Source: Acinetobacter defluvii (GTDB taxonomy: Bacteria > Pseudomonadota > Gammaproteobacteria > Pseudomonadales > Moraxellaceae). From it: a stretch of DNA of 64,000 bases. The stretch covers positions 1,178,001 to 1,242,000 of the forward strand of contig NZ_CP029397.2 of NCBI RefSeq assembly GCF_001704615.3, in the 5' to 3' direction. Below, in pieces: positions 37,577-47,121 of this stretch. The position numbers and the translations under genes were made by a program. Each line of letters begins with the position of its first letter. Position 1 is the first letter of the stretch. The notes beneath the pieces were generated by a model. That model made no database searches. It was not told the DNA's origin and saw nothing but the letters and a program-made list of their open reading frames with translations.

Positions 37577-37585
37577 GTTACGATT
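37577..37585. repeat. Target-site duplication, right copy
   Basis: GTTACGATT, matching 36520-36528. Confidence 0.95.
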
Positions 37586-37628
37586 TAATCTGATACAGTA
37601 TTGTAAAAAGAAAAATAAATCCTGTTGA
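37586..37628 (+). pseudogene. Small ORF interrupted by the IS element (3' part)
   Basis: Fourteen codons and a TGA that restore the frame of 36410-36528 once the IS is removed. Confidence 0.3.
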
Positions 37629-37723
37629 TAAATGGATTACATATTAACAAAATGAACATAACGCTCTATGAGGATGAAAGCTCATCAGCGAATTATCAAA
37701 TATCAAACTATATTTATCTCACA

Positions 37724-37748
37724 AAACCCCTGAATCAATCAGGGGCTT
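37724..37748 (-). terminator. Terminator after Lon-like gene
   Basis: Stem GCCCCTGA / TCAGGGG(T) with loop TTGAT, followed by TTTTGTG on the minus strand. Confidence 0.75.
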
Positions 37749-37779
37749 TGTTTATGGGTTAAGCTTTATAATAAAAATT

Positions 37780-40425
37780 TTATTCAGATTGAGGCTGTGT
37801 AACTCCACTTGCTTCAGCAGTAATCTCACTACGAGTTTCTGCTGATTCTTCAACTACTTTTTTCTTTGCAGATTTTTCTTTGTCTTTTTTCTTCTTTTTT
37901 TTCTTTTTCTTTGGTTCTTCCTCAAGCTCTGCACCATCTTCGATGGCTTGCCAATATTCTAGCTGTTCCATCACAGCAGCGTAAATCGAGTCTTTGCTAT
38001 AACGGCCCTTTTTATTTAATGTTCCCACAGGACGAGCCATTAAAATCTCTAGGGCTTGGTCAATGGTATCAATGGCATGAATATGGAACTGACCATCATT
38101 TACAGCATCAATCACATCTTGGCGAAGCATCAAATGCTGCATATTTTGACGAGGAATAATTACACCTTGTTTGCCTGTAAAGCCTTGTAATTTACAAGCA
38201 TCAAAAAAGCCTTCGATTTTAGCATTGACACCACCAATCGGTTGTACTTGACCGAGTTGGTTCATTGACCCTGTGATTGCCCAAGATTGATCAATCGGCA
38301 GTTGGCTAATTGCAGAAATTAATGCGGATAATTCGGCAACGGTTGCGCTGTCTCCATCCACTTGACCATAACTTTGTTCAAAAGCTAGGGCAGCAGAGAA
38401 GTGCAAAATTTGTTCACGTCCAAAGTGTGCTTTTAAAAAACTGGACATGAGTAACACGCCTTTGGCATGTAGCGAGCCACCCAGTTCCACACTACGTTCA
38501 ATATCGAGAATATCGCCACCACCTTGATAGACTGAAGCCGTTAAACGAGAAGGTAATCCAAACTCTACATCGGCATACTGAATTACAGAAAGGGCGTTAA
38601 TCTGACCTAAGCGATGTCCACGCGTTTCGATCAGTTGCGTACCACGTGACAGGTCTTGCCAATACAGCTCTCTTAAGTAGCCTAAGCGATATTGACGATG
38701 TTTGAGTGCAGTATTGATATGTTCTGCGGTGACCATTTTTTCTTGTTGTTGTGCTGCATGATGGTGTGATTCTCGGATCAAATCACCTAAAGTTGAGGCA
38801 TGCAATGACAGGGAGCTTTGATCTTCTGCTTGACGGCTTGAATCGGTGAGTAACGCTGACAATGCGGAGCGATCAAAAGGTAATAATTTATCTTGCTGTA
38901 CATAGTCAGCAATCAATTGCATATAAGCTTGTTCATTTTCGTCATTACGTTGTAATGTATCCGTAAAGTCAGCACGAATTTTAAAGACACTGCCAAGCTC
39001 TGGTTCAACCTCTAAAATTTCATAATAAATTTCAGGTTCTGCTAATAAAACAACTTTCAAATTTAAAGGAATAGATTCAGGCTCAATTGAAATACTGCCT
39101 GTTAAAGTCAGCATGTGTTCAAGCGATGACAGTTTGAGTTGTCCTGATTTTAAAGCACGTTTTAAACCTTGCCATGCGTAGGGTTGTTCTAGCAGGTGTT
39201 CTGCTTCGAGCATTAAAAAACCACCATTGGCTTGGTGTAAAGTTCCAGGACGAATTAATGTAAAATCGGTGGTAATGGTGCCATTTTGTGTGAGTTGTTC
39301 TACATGTCCAAGTAAGTTGTAATGGGTTGGAAAATCCTCAAAAATGACAGGTGCGCCAGCGTTAGCTTTATTGCTAATTACCACATTGGCTTGGTAGCGC
39401 GCAGGCACACGGTTGAACAAAGAAGGGGAAAACTCAACGCCTTCTTGGTCAATGACCGTTTCAACATTTTCAATAATATCTTGTGCATACAGTTTTAAAT
39501 ATTGTTCTAAGCCTTGAACCGTATCAAATTTATTAAAAATTTGTTCCATACGGGGAATAACGACTTGCTTGGCAATTTCTCGGTTTAACTCAGAAACTTG
39601 ATCACGGGCATCATCTTCGAGATCACCCAACTGCAAACCTAAACGCTCTAACTTTTTATCCATATAACGGATATTGGCATTAATTTCCGCACGTTCTTTG
39701 TTGGTTAAAGCATTAATGTCTTCTTGTGACATTTCTTGTGCTTTGTCATCAACATAATGTACAGGAACAAAAACATGTTCATCATGGCGATTAATAAGTT
39801 TTAAATCTAAAACTTCACCTTCTTTGGTGAGTTCGACCAAGGCTTGTTGTTGTTCATTACCTGTAATCTGGCGAATTTGTTCAATACGGTTGTGATAGGT
39901 TTCTGCGCTAAAACGGCGCTCAAGCTGTTTTAAAATGGTTTGCCACGCTTGATGGAGTAACGTCTGAAATTTACTACCTTGTCCCGCAGGGAAGCGCAAA
40001 GCTAAAGGTTGGCGTGCATTTTTAAAATTATTGACATACACCCAATCATCAGGTGTCGGCATGGTTTTGGCGTGTTGTTGTAGTAAGCGCTTAATCATGG
40101 TGCGCTTGCCTAAACCTGCTGTACCGACTGCAAAAATATTGTAGCCAGAATAAGGCAATGAAATCCCTGCTTCAACTGAAGCACGGGCACGGTCTTGTCC
40201 TAAAAAATTATTCAGCGGTTTAATACGTTTGGTTGAAAATGGAATATTTGAACTGTTGGGAACATGTGTAAGTTGTTCTGGTTTTAAGGCTGTTTTTGTC
40301 AAGGTATTTTGAATTTCCGTCTGATCAAATACTGAAGCTAAAGTGGATTCGATTTGTTTTGAATGATTTGTTGTGGTTACAGTTGAAACAGCAGTTGAAC
40401 TTAATTGGTCGTGTCTTTGGGTCAC
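37780..40425 (-). CDS. LonB/YcbZ-like ATP-dependent protease
   Basis: 881 residues, S16 peptidase of the LonB/YcbZ type. An N-terminal AAA-type region has FLGQDRARASVEAGISLPYSGYN and a Walker A-like GTAGLGKRT. The C-terminal protease domain carries the Ser-Lys dyad: Ser in GDSATVAEL and Lys in GGVNAKIEG. In bacteria such proteins are linked to protein quality control, stress or nucleoid functions, but their substrates are poorly known. The last 50 residues are a Lys-rich tail with nine consecutive Lys, encoded by homopolymer runs. Divergent from ampG. Confidence 0.9.
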   Translation of the reverse strand: MTQRHDQLSSTAVSTVTTTNHSKQIESTLASVFDQTEIQNTLTKTALKPEQLTHVPNSSNIPFSTKRIKPLNNFLGQDRARASVEAGISLPYSGYNIFAVGTAGLGKRTMIKRLLQQHAKTMPTPDDWVYVNNFKNARQPLALRFPAGQGSKFQTLLHQAWQTILKQLERRFSAETYHNRIEQIRQITGNEQQQALVELTKEGEVLDLKLINRHDEHVFVPVHYVDDKAQEMSQEDINALTNKERAEINANIRYMDKKLERLGLQLGDLEDDARDQVSELNREIAKQVVIPRMEQIFNKFDTVQGLEQYLKLYAQDIIENVETVIDQEGVEFSPSLFNRVPARYQANVVISNKANAGAPVIFEDFPTHYNLLGHVEQLTQNGTITTDFTLIRPGTLHQANGGFLMLEAEHLLEQPYAWQGLKRALKSGQLKLSSLEHMLTLTGSISIEPESIPLNLKVVLLAEPEIYYEILEVEPELGSVFKIRADFTDTLQRNDENEQAYMQLIADYVQQDKLLPFDRSALSALLTDSSRQAEDQSSLSLHASTLGDLIRESHHHAAQQQEKMVTAEHINTALKHRQYRLGYLRELYWQDLSRGTQLIETRGHRLGQINALSVIQYADVEFGLPSRLTASVYQGGGDILDIERSVELGGSLHAKGVLLMSSFLKAHFGREQILHFSAALAFEQSYGQVDGDSATVAELSALISAISQLPIDQSWAITGSMNQLGQVQPIGGVNAKIEGFFDACKLQGFTGKQGVIIPRQNMQHLMLRQDVIDAVNDGQFHIHAIDTIDQALEILMARPVGTLNKKGRYSKDSIYAAVMEQLEYWQAIEDGAELEEEPKKKKKKKKKDKEKSAKKKVVEESAETRSEITAEASGVTQPQSE

Positions 40426-40607
40426 AGGTGAAATCCAAAACTAAATAGAAGTTGAAAGCTTTAAGGTATACAGGTTTACCCTAAAAGATCAAGCATTGAT
40501 GCCGTAAATAACAACAAATTTGCAGCTTGGTTTCATAAAAGTGATTGAAACCATTTGCATTAAGCGGTTGAATAGCATTATTTCATTTTGCAGAAAATAA
40601 CAACCGA

Positions 40608-42782
40608 ATGTCTACGCAAAACTCAGCTCAATTGCCTGAGCAAAAAACAGGCTGGAAATCTGCCTTCCAAGCATTTTTAGATCGCCGTGCTTTGATCATG
40701 TTATTCCTTGGTTTTTCCGCAGGGATTCCGATTCTACTGATCTTTTCAAGTTTGTCCTTGTGGTTAGGTGAGGCAGGCATTGATAAAAGTGCAGTGACTT
40801 TTTTTAGTTGGGCTGCGTTGGGCTATTCATTTAAATTTGTTTGGGCACCTTTAATTGACGAAATCCCACTACCTGTACTGACCAAAAAGCTAGGACGTAG
40901 ACGGGCTTGGTTATTGATGGCACAAATTTTGATTATTTGTGCCATTTGTATCATGGCTTTTTCTGATCCTGCTCTAGGGCAAAGTTATTTATATCAAATG
41001 GCAGCAGGTGCTGTTCTACTGGGTTTCTCTGCAGCAACACAAGATATTGTCATTGATGCTTATCGGATTGAGTTGGCTGAAACAGAAATGCAAACAGTTT
41101 TGGCGTCAACGTATAATGCAGGTTATCGCATTGGGATGATCATTGCAGGAGCTGGGGCATTATTTTTAGCGGCTAAATTGGGTACAGCCAAAGGCAATTA
41201 TATTTATCAGGCGTGGAAATATACTTATTTAGCGATGGCTGCGGTGATGTGTGTGGGAATCGTGACCACATTGAGCATTCGAGAACCACAAGTCAATCGT
41301 GTACATAAAGACTATCAACGTACAGATTATTTCCGTTTGGTTGCCGTTTTTTTTGTTGCTGTCAGTAGCTTTGTAGCCAGTTATATTTTATCAGGCTGGC
41401 TTACATCTGCTTTAATTGAACAATTCACTATTCAAGACAGCTTCTTACTGTTTTGTGTGGAAGCTGTGCGCTTCATTGGGTCAGGTGCTGTTGCTGTCTT
41501 TGCTGCGTATGTACTCATCCAAATGGGTGCTGTAAATCAACAAATGGCATATGAAACTTGGGTTAATCCCATTGCAGATTTCTTTAAACGTTATGGCGTT
41601 AAACTTGCCCTTGTTTTGTTATTGCTGATTGGTTTTTATCGTATTTCTGACATCATTGCAGGTGTGATTTCTAATGTTTATTATCAAGACCTCAATTTTA
41701 CCAAAGAGCAAATTGCTGAAGCAGTTAAAATTTACGGGGTAATTTTTAGCTTAGTTGGTGGTTTTCTCGGTGGTTTACTCGCTCAACGCATGAATATTAT
41801 GAAGTTGATGTTTGTCGGTGCGGTTTTAGCGAGTTCGACCAATTTGATTTTTATTGGTTTGGTCAATTCTGGTAAACCCATGGATCAAGTCACTGTACAA
41901 GTGGGACAGCAACAATTTCAGGCTACACCTGATGAAGTAGGCTATTGGAAAGTTCAAGTACCAAACCAAGCTTTAGCAGCTGCATCTACATTAAAAATTA
42001 GTTCACAATATCAAGACCAATCGGAACGTGTTGCTGCGATGATGCCCTATTTACAGGAGAATGGCACAGCCCAAATTCAACTGCTACCGATCAGTAGTGA
42101 CAACACTCTCTCTAAGGCAGAGTTAAAGCAAAATGTGGTGGTAAAAGGACAACTGGTAGGTGTAAATGAAAATCAATTAAGCACAGAGCAACCTATTATT
42201 TTGAAACTGGACGGTAAAGAATTCCCTGCAAAATTGGACAAAGCTGGGATATTCACAGGTTCAATTGATGGACAAACTTTGCAAAATGCCTCAACTAAAA
42301 CAATTACTGCGATAGTGAGTTTTAATCAAGAAAATCAAAAAATAATGACTCAAATGCGCTATCAAATTGCTGATAAAAAAAATACGTTGGCTATAGATGT
42401 CGATCCGATCCAAGCAGTTAAAGTAAATAATTCAGATGATACCATTGAAATTAAAGGTAAACTGATCGAACCCTATAGCTCAGGTTGGTTATATTTTGCG
42501 ATTATTGTCGATAATATGGCTTCAGGTTTAGCAGGCGCAGCATTCATTGCATTCTTATCTAGTTTAACTAGCGTATCCTTTACGGCTGTGCAATATGCAA
42601 TCTTTAGTTCTTTGATGACGCTTACACCTAAGATTTTAGGGGGATATTCAGGTACTATTGTGAGCAATATCGGTTATCCAAAATTCTTTTTGATGACCAC
42701 ATTTATTGGTATTCCAATTTTGATTTTGGTGGTTTGGGTCGCAAAATTGCTACGAGAACATCAAAATTCTTCTCCAAATTAA
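40608..42782 (+). CDS. ampG: AmpG-type muropeptide permease with Ig-like insert
   Basis: MFS permease that imports GlcNAc-anhydroMurNAc peptides for peptidoglycan recycling and so sets AmpC induction in species that have AmpR. The N-terminal FLGFSAGIPILLIFSSLSLWL, KFVWAPLIDEIPLP and GFSAATQDIVIDAYRIE are AmpG signatures. At 724 residues it is about 230 longer than E. coli AmpG (491): residues about 422-620 form a soluble beta-rich insert that looks like two bacterial Ig-like repeats (VTVQVGQQQFQATPDEVGYW), placed between late membrane helices. gloA follows 12 bp downstream. Confidence 0.85.
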   Translation: MSTQNSAQLPEQKTGWKSAFQAFLDRRALIMLFLGFSAGIPILLIFSSLSLWLGEAGIDKSAVTFFSWAALGYSFKFVWAPLIDEIPLPVLTKKLGRRRAWLLMAQILIICAICIMAFSDPALGQSYLYQMAAGAVLLGFSAATQDIVIDAYRIELAETEMQTVLASTYNAGYRIGMIIAGAGALFLAAKLGTAKGNYIYQAWKYTYLAMAAVMCVGIVTTLSIREPQVNRVHKDYQRTDYFRLVAVFFVAVSSFVASYILSGWLTSALIEQFTIQDSFLLFCVEAVRFIGSGAVAVFAAYVLIQMGAVNQQMAYETWVNPIADFFKRYGVKLALVLLLLIGFYRISDIIAGVISNVYYQDLNFTKEQIAEAVKIYGVIFSLVGGFLGGLLAQRMNIMKLMFVGAVLASSTNLIFIGLVNSGKPMDQVTVQVGQQQFQATPDEVGYWKVQVPNQALAAASTLKISSQYQDQSERVAAMMPYLQENGTAQIQLLPISSDNTLSKAELKQNVVVKGQLVGVNENQLSTEQPIILKLDGKEFPAKLDKAGIFTGSIDGQTLQNASTKTITAIVSFNQENQKIMTQMRYQIADKKNTLAIDVDPIQAVKVNNSDDTIEIKGKLIEPYSSGWLYFAIIVDNMASGLAGAAFIAFLSSLTSVSFTAVQYAIFSSLMTLTPKILGGYSGTIVSNIGYPKFFLMTTFIGIPILILVVWVAKLLREHQNSSPN

Positions 42783-42794
42783 AAGGTGAATTAT

Positions 42795-43196
42795 ATGCGC
42801 ATGCTGCATACCATGTTACGTGTAGGTAATCTAGAACAGTCATTAAAGTTTTATACGGAAGTGCTTGGAATGACTTTACTTCGTAAACGTGACTATGAAG
42901 AAGGTCGTTTTACTTTGGCTTTTGTGGGTTATGGCGATGAAGCAAATCATACCGTATTAGAGCTTACTCATAACTGGGATACTTCAAGTTATGAGTTGGG
43001 CAATGCTTATGGACATATTGCGATTGCAGTAGACGATGCTTATAAAGCGTGTGAAGAAATCAAAGCACGAGGCGGCAATGTTGTGCGTGAAGCAGGTCCG
43101 ATGAAAGGTGGTGTGACTGTGATTGCCTTTGTAGAAGATCCAGATGGTTATAAAATTGAATTGATTCAGCAAGATGTAAATGCACGAAATAATTAA
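42795..43196 (+). CDS. gloA: Lactoylglutathione lyase (glyoxalase I)
   Basis: Isomerises the methylglyoxal-glutathione hemithioacetal to lactoylglutathione. Two vicinal-oxygen-chelate half-domains; metal ligands His in MLHTMLRV, Glu in [10 protein letters not shown], His in YGHIAIAV and Glu in YKIELIQ. ATG 42795 has AAGGTGA upstream; the GTG at 42786 is less likely. 133 residues. It starts 12 bp after ampG, so probably co-transcribed. Confidence 0.95.
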   Translation: MRMLHTMLRVGNLEQSLKFYTEVLGMTLLRKRDYEEGRFTLAFVGYGDEANHTVLELTHNWDTSSYELGNAYGHIAIAVDDAYKACEEIKARGGNVVREAGPMKGGVTVIAFVEDPDGYKIELIQQDVNARNN

Positions 43197-43228
43197 TTTT
43201 TGTGCATGATATAGCCAAATGAAATAGT

Positions 43229-43319
43229 GAACATTTTCAAGAAAATGTTCGTTTTATTGAAAAAGCTCAGTAAGATCAAAATTTACCTCTAAGTAAATTT
43301 ATCCTGCTGAGCTTTTTTA
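43229..43319 (+). terminator. Two tandem terminator hairpins after gloA
   Basis: First GAACATTTTC / GAAAATGTTC followed by GTTTTATT (43229-43258), then a long hairpin closed by AAAAGCTCAG / CTGAGCTTTT with inner stem AAATTTAC / GTAAATTT and a T6 tail (43261-43319). Confidence 0.85.
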
Positions 43320-43356
43320 TCAGCTTAAATTTCGCTATAAACATAGGATGTTTCAG

Positions 43357-44355
43357 ATGAATATACTAAAAATATTGGCATTAGACCGCTTTACTATTCT
43401 ATTGATTGTGATGGTGATTTTAGCGACCTTTCTACCTGTTCATGGGCAAGCTGCGGATATTTTTAGCAAAATTACCACGATTGCAATTGCAGTTTTATTC
43501 TTTTTGCATGGTGCAAAGCTATCAAGAGAAGCGATTATCGAAGGGGTATTGCATTGGCGATTACATGCAGTAGTTTTTGCATTTACCTTTGCAGTTTTTC
43601 CAATCATTGGTTTATTGGCTAAGCCCGTATTGCTCCCTGTACTTGGGCAAGAGCTATATTGGGGTTTCTTGTTTATGTGCTTCTTGCCATCGACAGTACA
43701 GTCATCTATTGCTTTTACATCTGTTGCCAAAGGGAATGTCGCAGCAGCCGTGTGTAGTGCATCATTTTCTAACTTGATCGGGATGTTTATTACCCCGATT
43801 TTAGTGAGTTTGTTTATTTTTGGTCAATCTAAACATGACTATGACCCAACTTCTTCAATTATCGAAATTACTTTATTGCTTTTAGTGCCATTTATTGCAG
43901 GGCAATTATTGCGTCCTTATGTGTTTCCGTGGATGAAGAAAGTCCCAAGTATTGTCAAAACATTTGACCAAGGGACCATTTTGATGGTGGTTTATGGCGC
44001 ATTCAGTGGGGCAGTGGTGGCTGGATTATGGCATCAAGTGAGTTGGACGACCTTATTTTATTTGACCTTGGCATGTTCAGTATTTTTAACCATTATTATG
44101 CTGCTGGCTTTGTATATTCCAAAATGGCTAGGTTTTAATAAGCCAGATCAGATCGCAATTTTCTTCTGTGGTTCTAAGAAAACACTCGCAAGCGGTGTGC
44201 CGATGGCACAGATATTATTTATTGGGCAACCTATTGGGATGATTGTTTTACCCATTATGATTTTTCATCAGATCCAGTTAATGGTCTGTGGAATAATTGC
44301 GAATTATTGGTCTAAGCGAAATACATCTGAAGCTGAACAAGAAACAGGTTGGTAA
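43357..44355 (+). CDS. Bile acid:sodium symporter-family transporter
   Basis: 332 residues with about ten membrane helices, SBF/BASS-like (YfeH type). Signatures: FLHGAKLSREA early, FLPSTVQSSIAFTSVAKGN in the crossing region, and FFCGSKKTLASGVPMA late. Known family substrates are organic anions; none can be assigned here. The ATG at 43357 has AGGA eight bases upstream and is preferred over the ATG at 43348. Confidence 0.85.
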   Translation: MNILKILALDRFTILLIVMVILATFLPVHGQAADIFSKITTIAIAVLFFLHGAKLSREAIIEGVLHWRLHAVVFAFTFAVFPIIGLLAKPVLLPVLGQELYWGFLFMCFLPSTVQSSIAFTSVAKGNVAAAVCSASFSNLIGMFITPILVSLFIFGQSKHDYDPTSSIIEITLLLLVPFIAGQLLRPYVFPWMKKVPSIVKTFDQGTILMVVYGAFSGAVVAGLWHQVSWTTLFYLTLACSVFLTIIMLLALYIPKWLGFNKPDQIAIFFCGSKKTLASGVPMAQILFIGQPIGMIVLPIMIFHQIQLMVCGIIANYWSKRNTSEAEQETGW

Positions 44356-44360
44356 TTTTA

Positions 44361-44389
44361 TTCGCATATTTATAAAACTGCTGTATAAT
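44361..44389 (+). promoter_or_regulatory. rpmE promoter
   Basis: TTCGCA, 17 bp, perfect -10 TATAAT (44384-44389). It leaves a leader of about 165 nt before rpmE. Confidence 0.5.
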
Positions 44390-44495
44390 AACGTCCACTT
44401 GTTGTGCTTAGCTCTGACACTTATAGTCTCGGTGGGCTCAAAAGAAATGGTCTGTTATGGTGTTAACCTGTTGATTTTTTTAAATTCAACCTGGC

Positions 44496-44510
44496 CTCAG
44501 TGTTACTGAG
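44496..44510 (+). promoter_or_regulatory. Hairpin in rpmE leader
   Basis: CTCAGT / ACTGAG with a GTT loop, in the unusually long leader, about 50 nt before the start codon. It may serve ribosomal-protein feedback. Confidence 0.3.
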
Positions 44511-44562
44511 AGTGGTTAATTGCGATGACAGCAAAACCTTTCTTAACTTAGGAGAATCGACC

Positions 44563-44787
44563 ATGCGTGCCGATATTCACCCAAAATACGAAAAATTAGT
44601 TGCAACTTGTTCATGTGGTAACGTGATCGAAACACGTTCTGCTTTAGGTAAAGAAACGATTTATCTAGACGTATGTTCAGCTTGCCACCCTTTCTACACT
44701 GGTAAGCAAAAAAATGTAGATACTGGTGGTCGTATCGACAAGTTCAAACAACGTTTTGCAGGTATGTCACGTTCTATAAAACGTTAA
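44563..44787 (+). CDS. rpmE: 50S ribosomal protein L31, zinc-binding form
   Basis: 74 residues, [20 protein letters not shown] onward. The CSC and CSACHPF cysteines form the zinc site, so this is the C+ form rather than the zinc-free paralogue made on zinc starvation. AGGAG lies upstream of ATG 44563; the open frame further upstream is leader. Confidence 0.96.
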   Translation: MRADIHPKYEKLVATCSCGNVIETRSALGKETIYLDVCSACHPFYTGKQKNVDTGGRIDKFKQRFAGMSRSIKR

Positions 44788-44799
44788 TACGCAAAACCA

Positions 44800-44828
44800 A
44801 AAAAACGGGCATTTTGCCCGTTTTTTTA
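44800..44828 (+). terminator. Rho-independent terminator after rpmE
   Basis: Stem AAACGGGCA / TGCCCGTTT followed by a T-run. Confidence 0.92.
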
Positions 44829-44889
44829 TGTCTATGTAAAAGTGAAAGTAAATAAAAGGCTGATTCAAATCAGCCCTGCGCTATACAAA

Positions 44890-47121
44890 TTATTGATCTT
44901 GTACATCTGTTAATTGATCAAGTTTCTTTTGGAAATAGTCTCCTTGTAAGAAACGTGCATCAACATTCCATGCATTTGCAAAAGCATTCATATCATCAAG
45001 GTGGATTAATAAAAACTCTACAGGTTTGATTTCCATATATTTTTGGATCATCTCTTGTAAACTTTGCAAAGTCGTATCTTTGGCTAACATGTGAGTATAT
45101 TTTTCATCTAAAGTTAGATGAGTAATATCACTTTGTTTTAAAATTGTTTCACTAGATATCGTTGAACCGAATCGACGGATTGCAATATCAGCACCATATT
45201 CACGTAAAGTTGAGATATGTTTTTGTGCCTCAAGGATATTTTTGGCAATATCTTCTTCATCAAATTGCAAAATAATTGGATGTGTCGCTCGACTTCCCAC
45301 AATCGTAATGAGTTTAGAAATAAGTTCGGGGAATTGTTTGTCATGAAATAAAACATGACGATTTAAGTTAACGACAATTTTTGCAGCAGGGTATTGATGA
45401 ATAAAATTATGTAATTGTTTACAGGCTTCTACCAAAATCCAACGGTCTAATTTAATTGAAAGTTCAATATCATCATCAAGTTCAACTAAATTGCTGATAG
45501 TTTTCCATTGGTTTTCATAAATGAAACCACTGGTGACCTCATAAGTATAAAGATTTGTATCTTGTTTATCATAGAGTTGTTGATACTTGATCCGGATTTC
45601 ACCTTGTTCTAATTTTTCAGTAATTTGACGTAAAATTGGGGAATCTGTCAGCTGTACTGCAGCAGGTACACTCTTTTCTTCAACTGAAGCTGCTGTTGGT
45701 ATATGAATACTTGGCGTTGGCTCTGCTTGAGCTTCTAGTGTAAGTTTCGTATTTTCAAGAGCCGAAACGCTTTGTGACGGTACATCTTCAAGACGAATTT
45801 CTTCAAGTTTAAGCGGTGCTAATTCAATTTGTGTTTCTTGTAACGATGCACTCATCTGCAAATCTGATTCAGATTGTTGAGTTGATAAACGAGAATTATA
45901 GGCTTGACTCACTAACGCTGAAAAATATGCTTCATTGAAATGTTCTGTTTGGATAGAAGCATATCCAATTTTTACATGAAAACTATAGTTTTTTTGGTTG
46001 ATTTCAAGTAATTGTGGTTTTTGTAAGACATTTAAATTGGAAATACGGGATTCTAGCAGCGATTCAGAACCTGCCTGTAATAAAATACCATACACCCCTG
46101 TATCAATAGTCAATACATTTTGATTGGTCTGTTCTTTGATAAATAGCTGAATGCCTTCAAAATATTTTAAAGTATCTTGCCATGTAAGATTGAAAATTTC
46201 ATTTGGGCATTGGGCTAAACTAAATACAATTAAAGCATTGGCTTTAGCAGGTTGGTTAATCATTGCACGGTTAATTTGTGCAAAAACGGCAGTGGTTGAA
46301 GAAGAAGTATCATGACCATTGACTTTCGCCTTTGCTGAAGCCATCTCAATGGTAAGATGTAAAGAGTCCTCTTCTAAACCTGGTAAAAACTCAATTTTTA
46401 AAGGATTTTTGCTTTGTGCATTTTGATTGCGTGTTTTAATATCAAAACGACCATAATCAAATTGTCCTTGAGAAATTTTCTTGAAGCGATTTTTAAAATC
46501 ATTCAAGTCTTCGGGTTGTAAAATATCTAAGACAGGTAAGCCAATAATATCGTCTTCACTACTTATTCCAAACAGTTGTAAATATTCAGGATTGGCTTGT
46601 GTGTGAATACCCTCTTCAATTAGAGCACTGGCTTTATGCTGTTCTTCGACTAAGCTTTGTGCTTGAGTCTTAGCACTTTCTAAGTCTTGCAATAAGCGTT
46701 GTTTTGATTGTAGGGTGCGACTATAGGATAAAGCGCGCACTAAACTGATATAGCAACGCTCTGGTTCTGTTAAATCAATAATGTCATATATACCCTTATG
46801 AATAAAATACTCATATTGTTCAGGTTTATATTCTGTGGGACGAATTAAAATGACAGGAATGTTTACTTGTTCAGAGGCTTGAATTAAAGTGACGGCTTGC
46901 TCCATTTTTAAGTCATACGCACGACCAAAAATGATCAAATCCCATGAGGTGTTTAATTGTTTTTCAAAACTTTTTAAATCATCAAGTAATAAGCCTTGTG
47001 CTAAATGGTCATTACTTTGAAATAACTCCATGAGTGCATTATATCGAATTTGATTATCATCAATAATCAATACTCGTGTTTCAGAGAGTTTTAACTTCTT
47101 GGATAATAATAAATTTCTCAC
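44890..47121 (-). CDS. FimX-like REC-PAS-GGDEF-EAL protein, degenerate
   Basis: About 743 residues. The N-terminal receiver-like domain (RVLIIDDNQIRYNALMELF) lacks the phospho-acceptor Asp in the usual place (WDLIIFGRAYDL). A PAS-like segment follows (YLQLFGISSEDDIIGLPVLD), then a GGDEF-like region without GGDEF, a variable linker, and an EAL-like domain with EVTSG in place of EALLR and IRRFGS in place of DDFG. It is therefore probably a c-di-GMP-binding effector, not an enzyme. FimX of Pseudomonas has this layout and controls type IV pili. GTG 47121 overlaps the stop of the PilZ gene (GTGA). Confidence 0.75.
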   Translation of the reverse strand: MRNLLLSKKLKLSETRVLIIDDNQIRYNALMELFQSNDHLAQGLLLDDLKSFEKQLNTSWDLIIFGRAYDLKMEQAVTLIQASEQVNIPVILIRPTEYKPEQYEYFIHKGIYDIIDLTEPERCYISLVRALSYSRTLQSKQRLLQDLESAKTQAQSLVEEQHKASALIEEGIHTQANPEYLQLFGISSEDDIIGLPVLDILQPEDLNDFKNRFKKISQGQFDYGRFDIKTRNQNAQSKNPLKIEFLPGLEEDSLHLTIEMASAKAKVNGHDTSSSTTAVFAQINRAMINQPAKANALIVFSLAQCPNEIFNLTWQDTLKYFEGIQLFIKEQTNQNVLTIDTGVYGILLQAGSESLLESRISNLNVLQKPQLLEINQKNYSFHVKIGYASIQTEHFNEAYFSALVSQAYNSRLSTQQSESDLQMSASLQETQIELAPLKLEEIRLEDVPSQSVSALENTKLTLEAQAEPTPSIHIPTAASVEEKSVPAAVQLTDSPILRQITEKLEQGEIRIKYQQLYDKQDTNLYTYEVTSGFIYENQWKTISNLVELDDDIELSIKLDRWILVEACKQLHNFIHQYPAAKIVVNLNRHVLFHDKQFPELISKLITIVGSRATHPIILQFDEEDIAKNILEAQKHISTLREYGADIAIRRFGSTISSETILKQSDITHLTLDEKYTHMLAKDTTLQSLQEMIQKYMEIKPVEFLLIHLDDMNAFANAWNVDARFLQGDYFQKKLDQLTDVQDQ

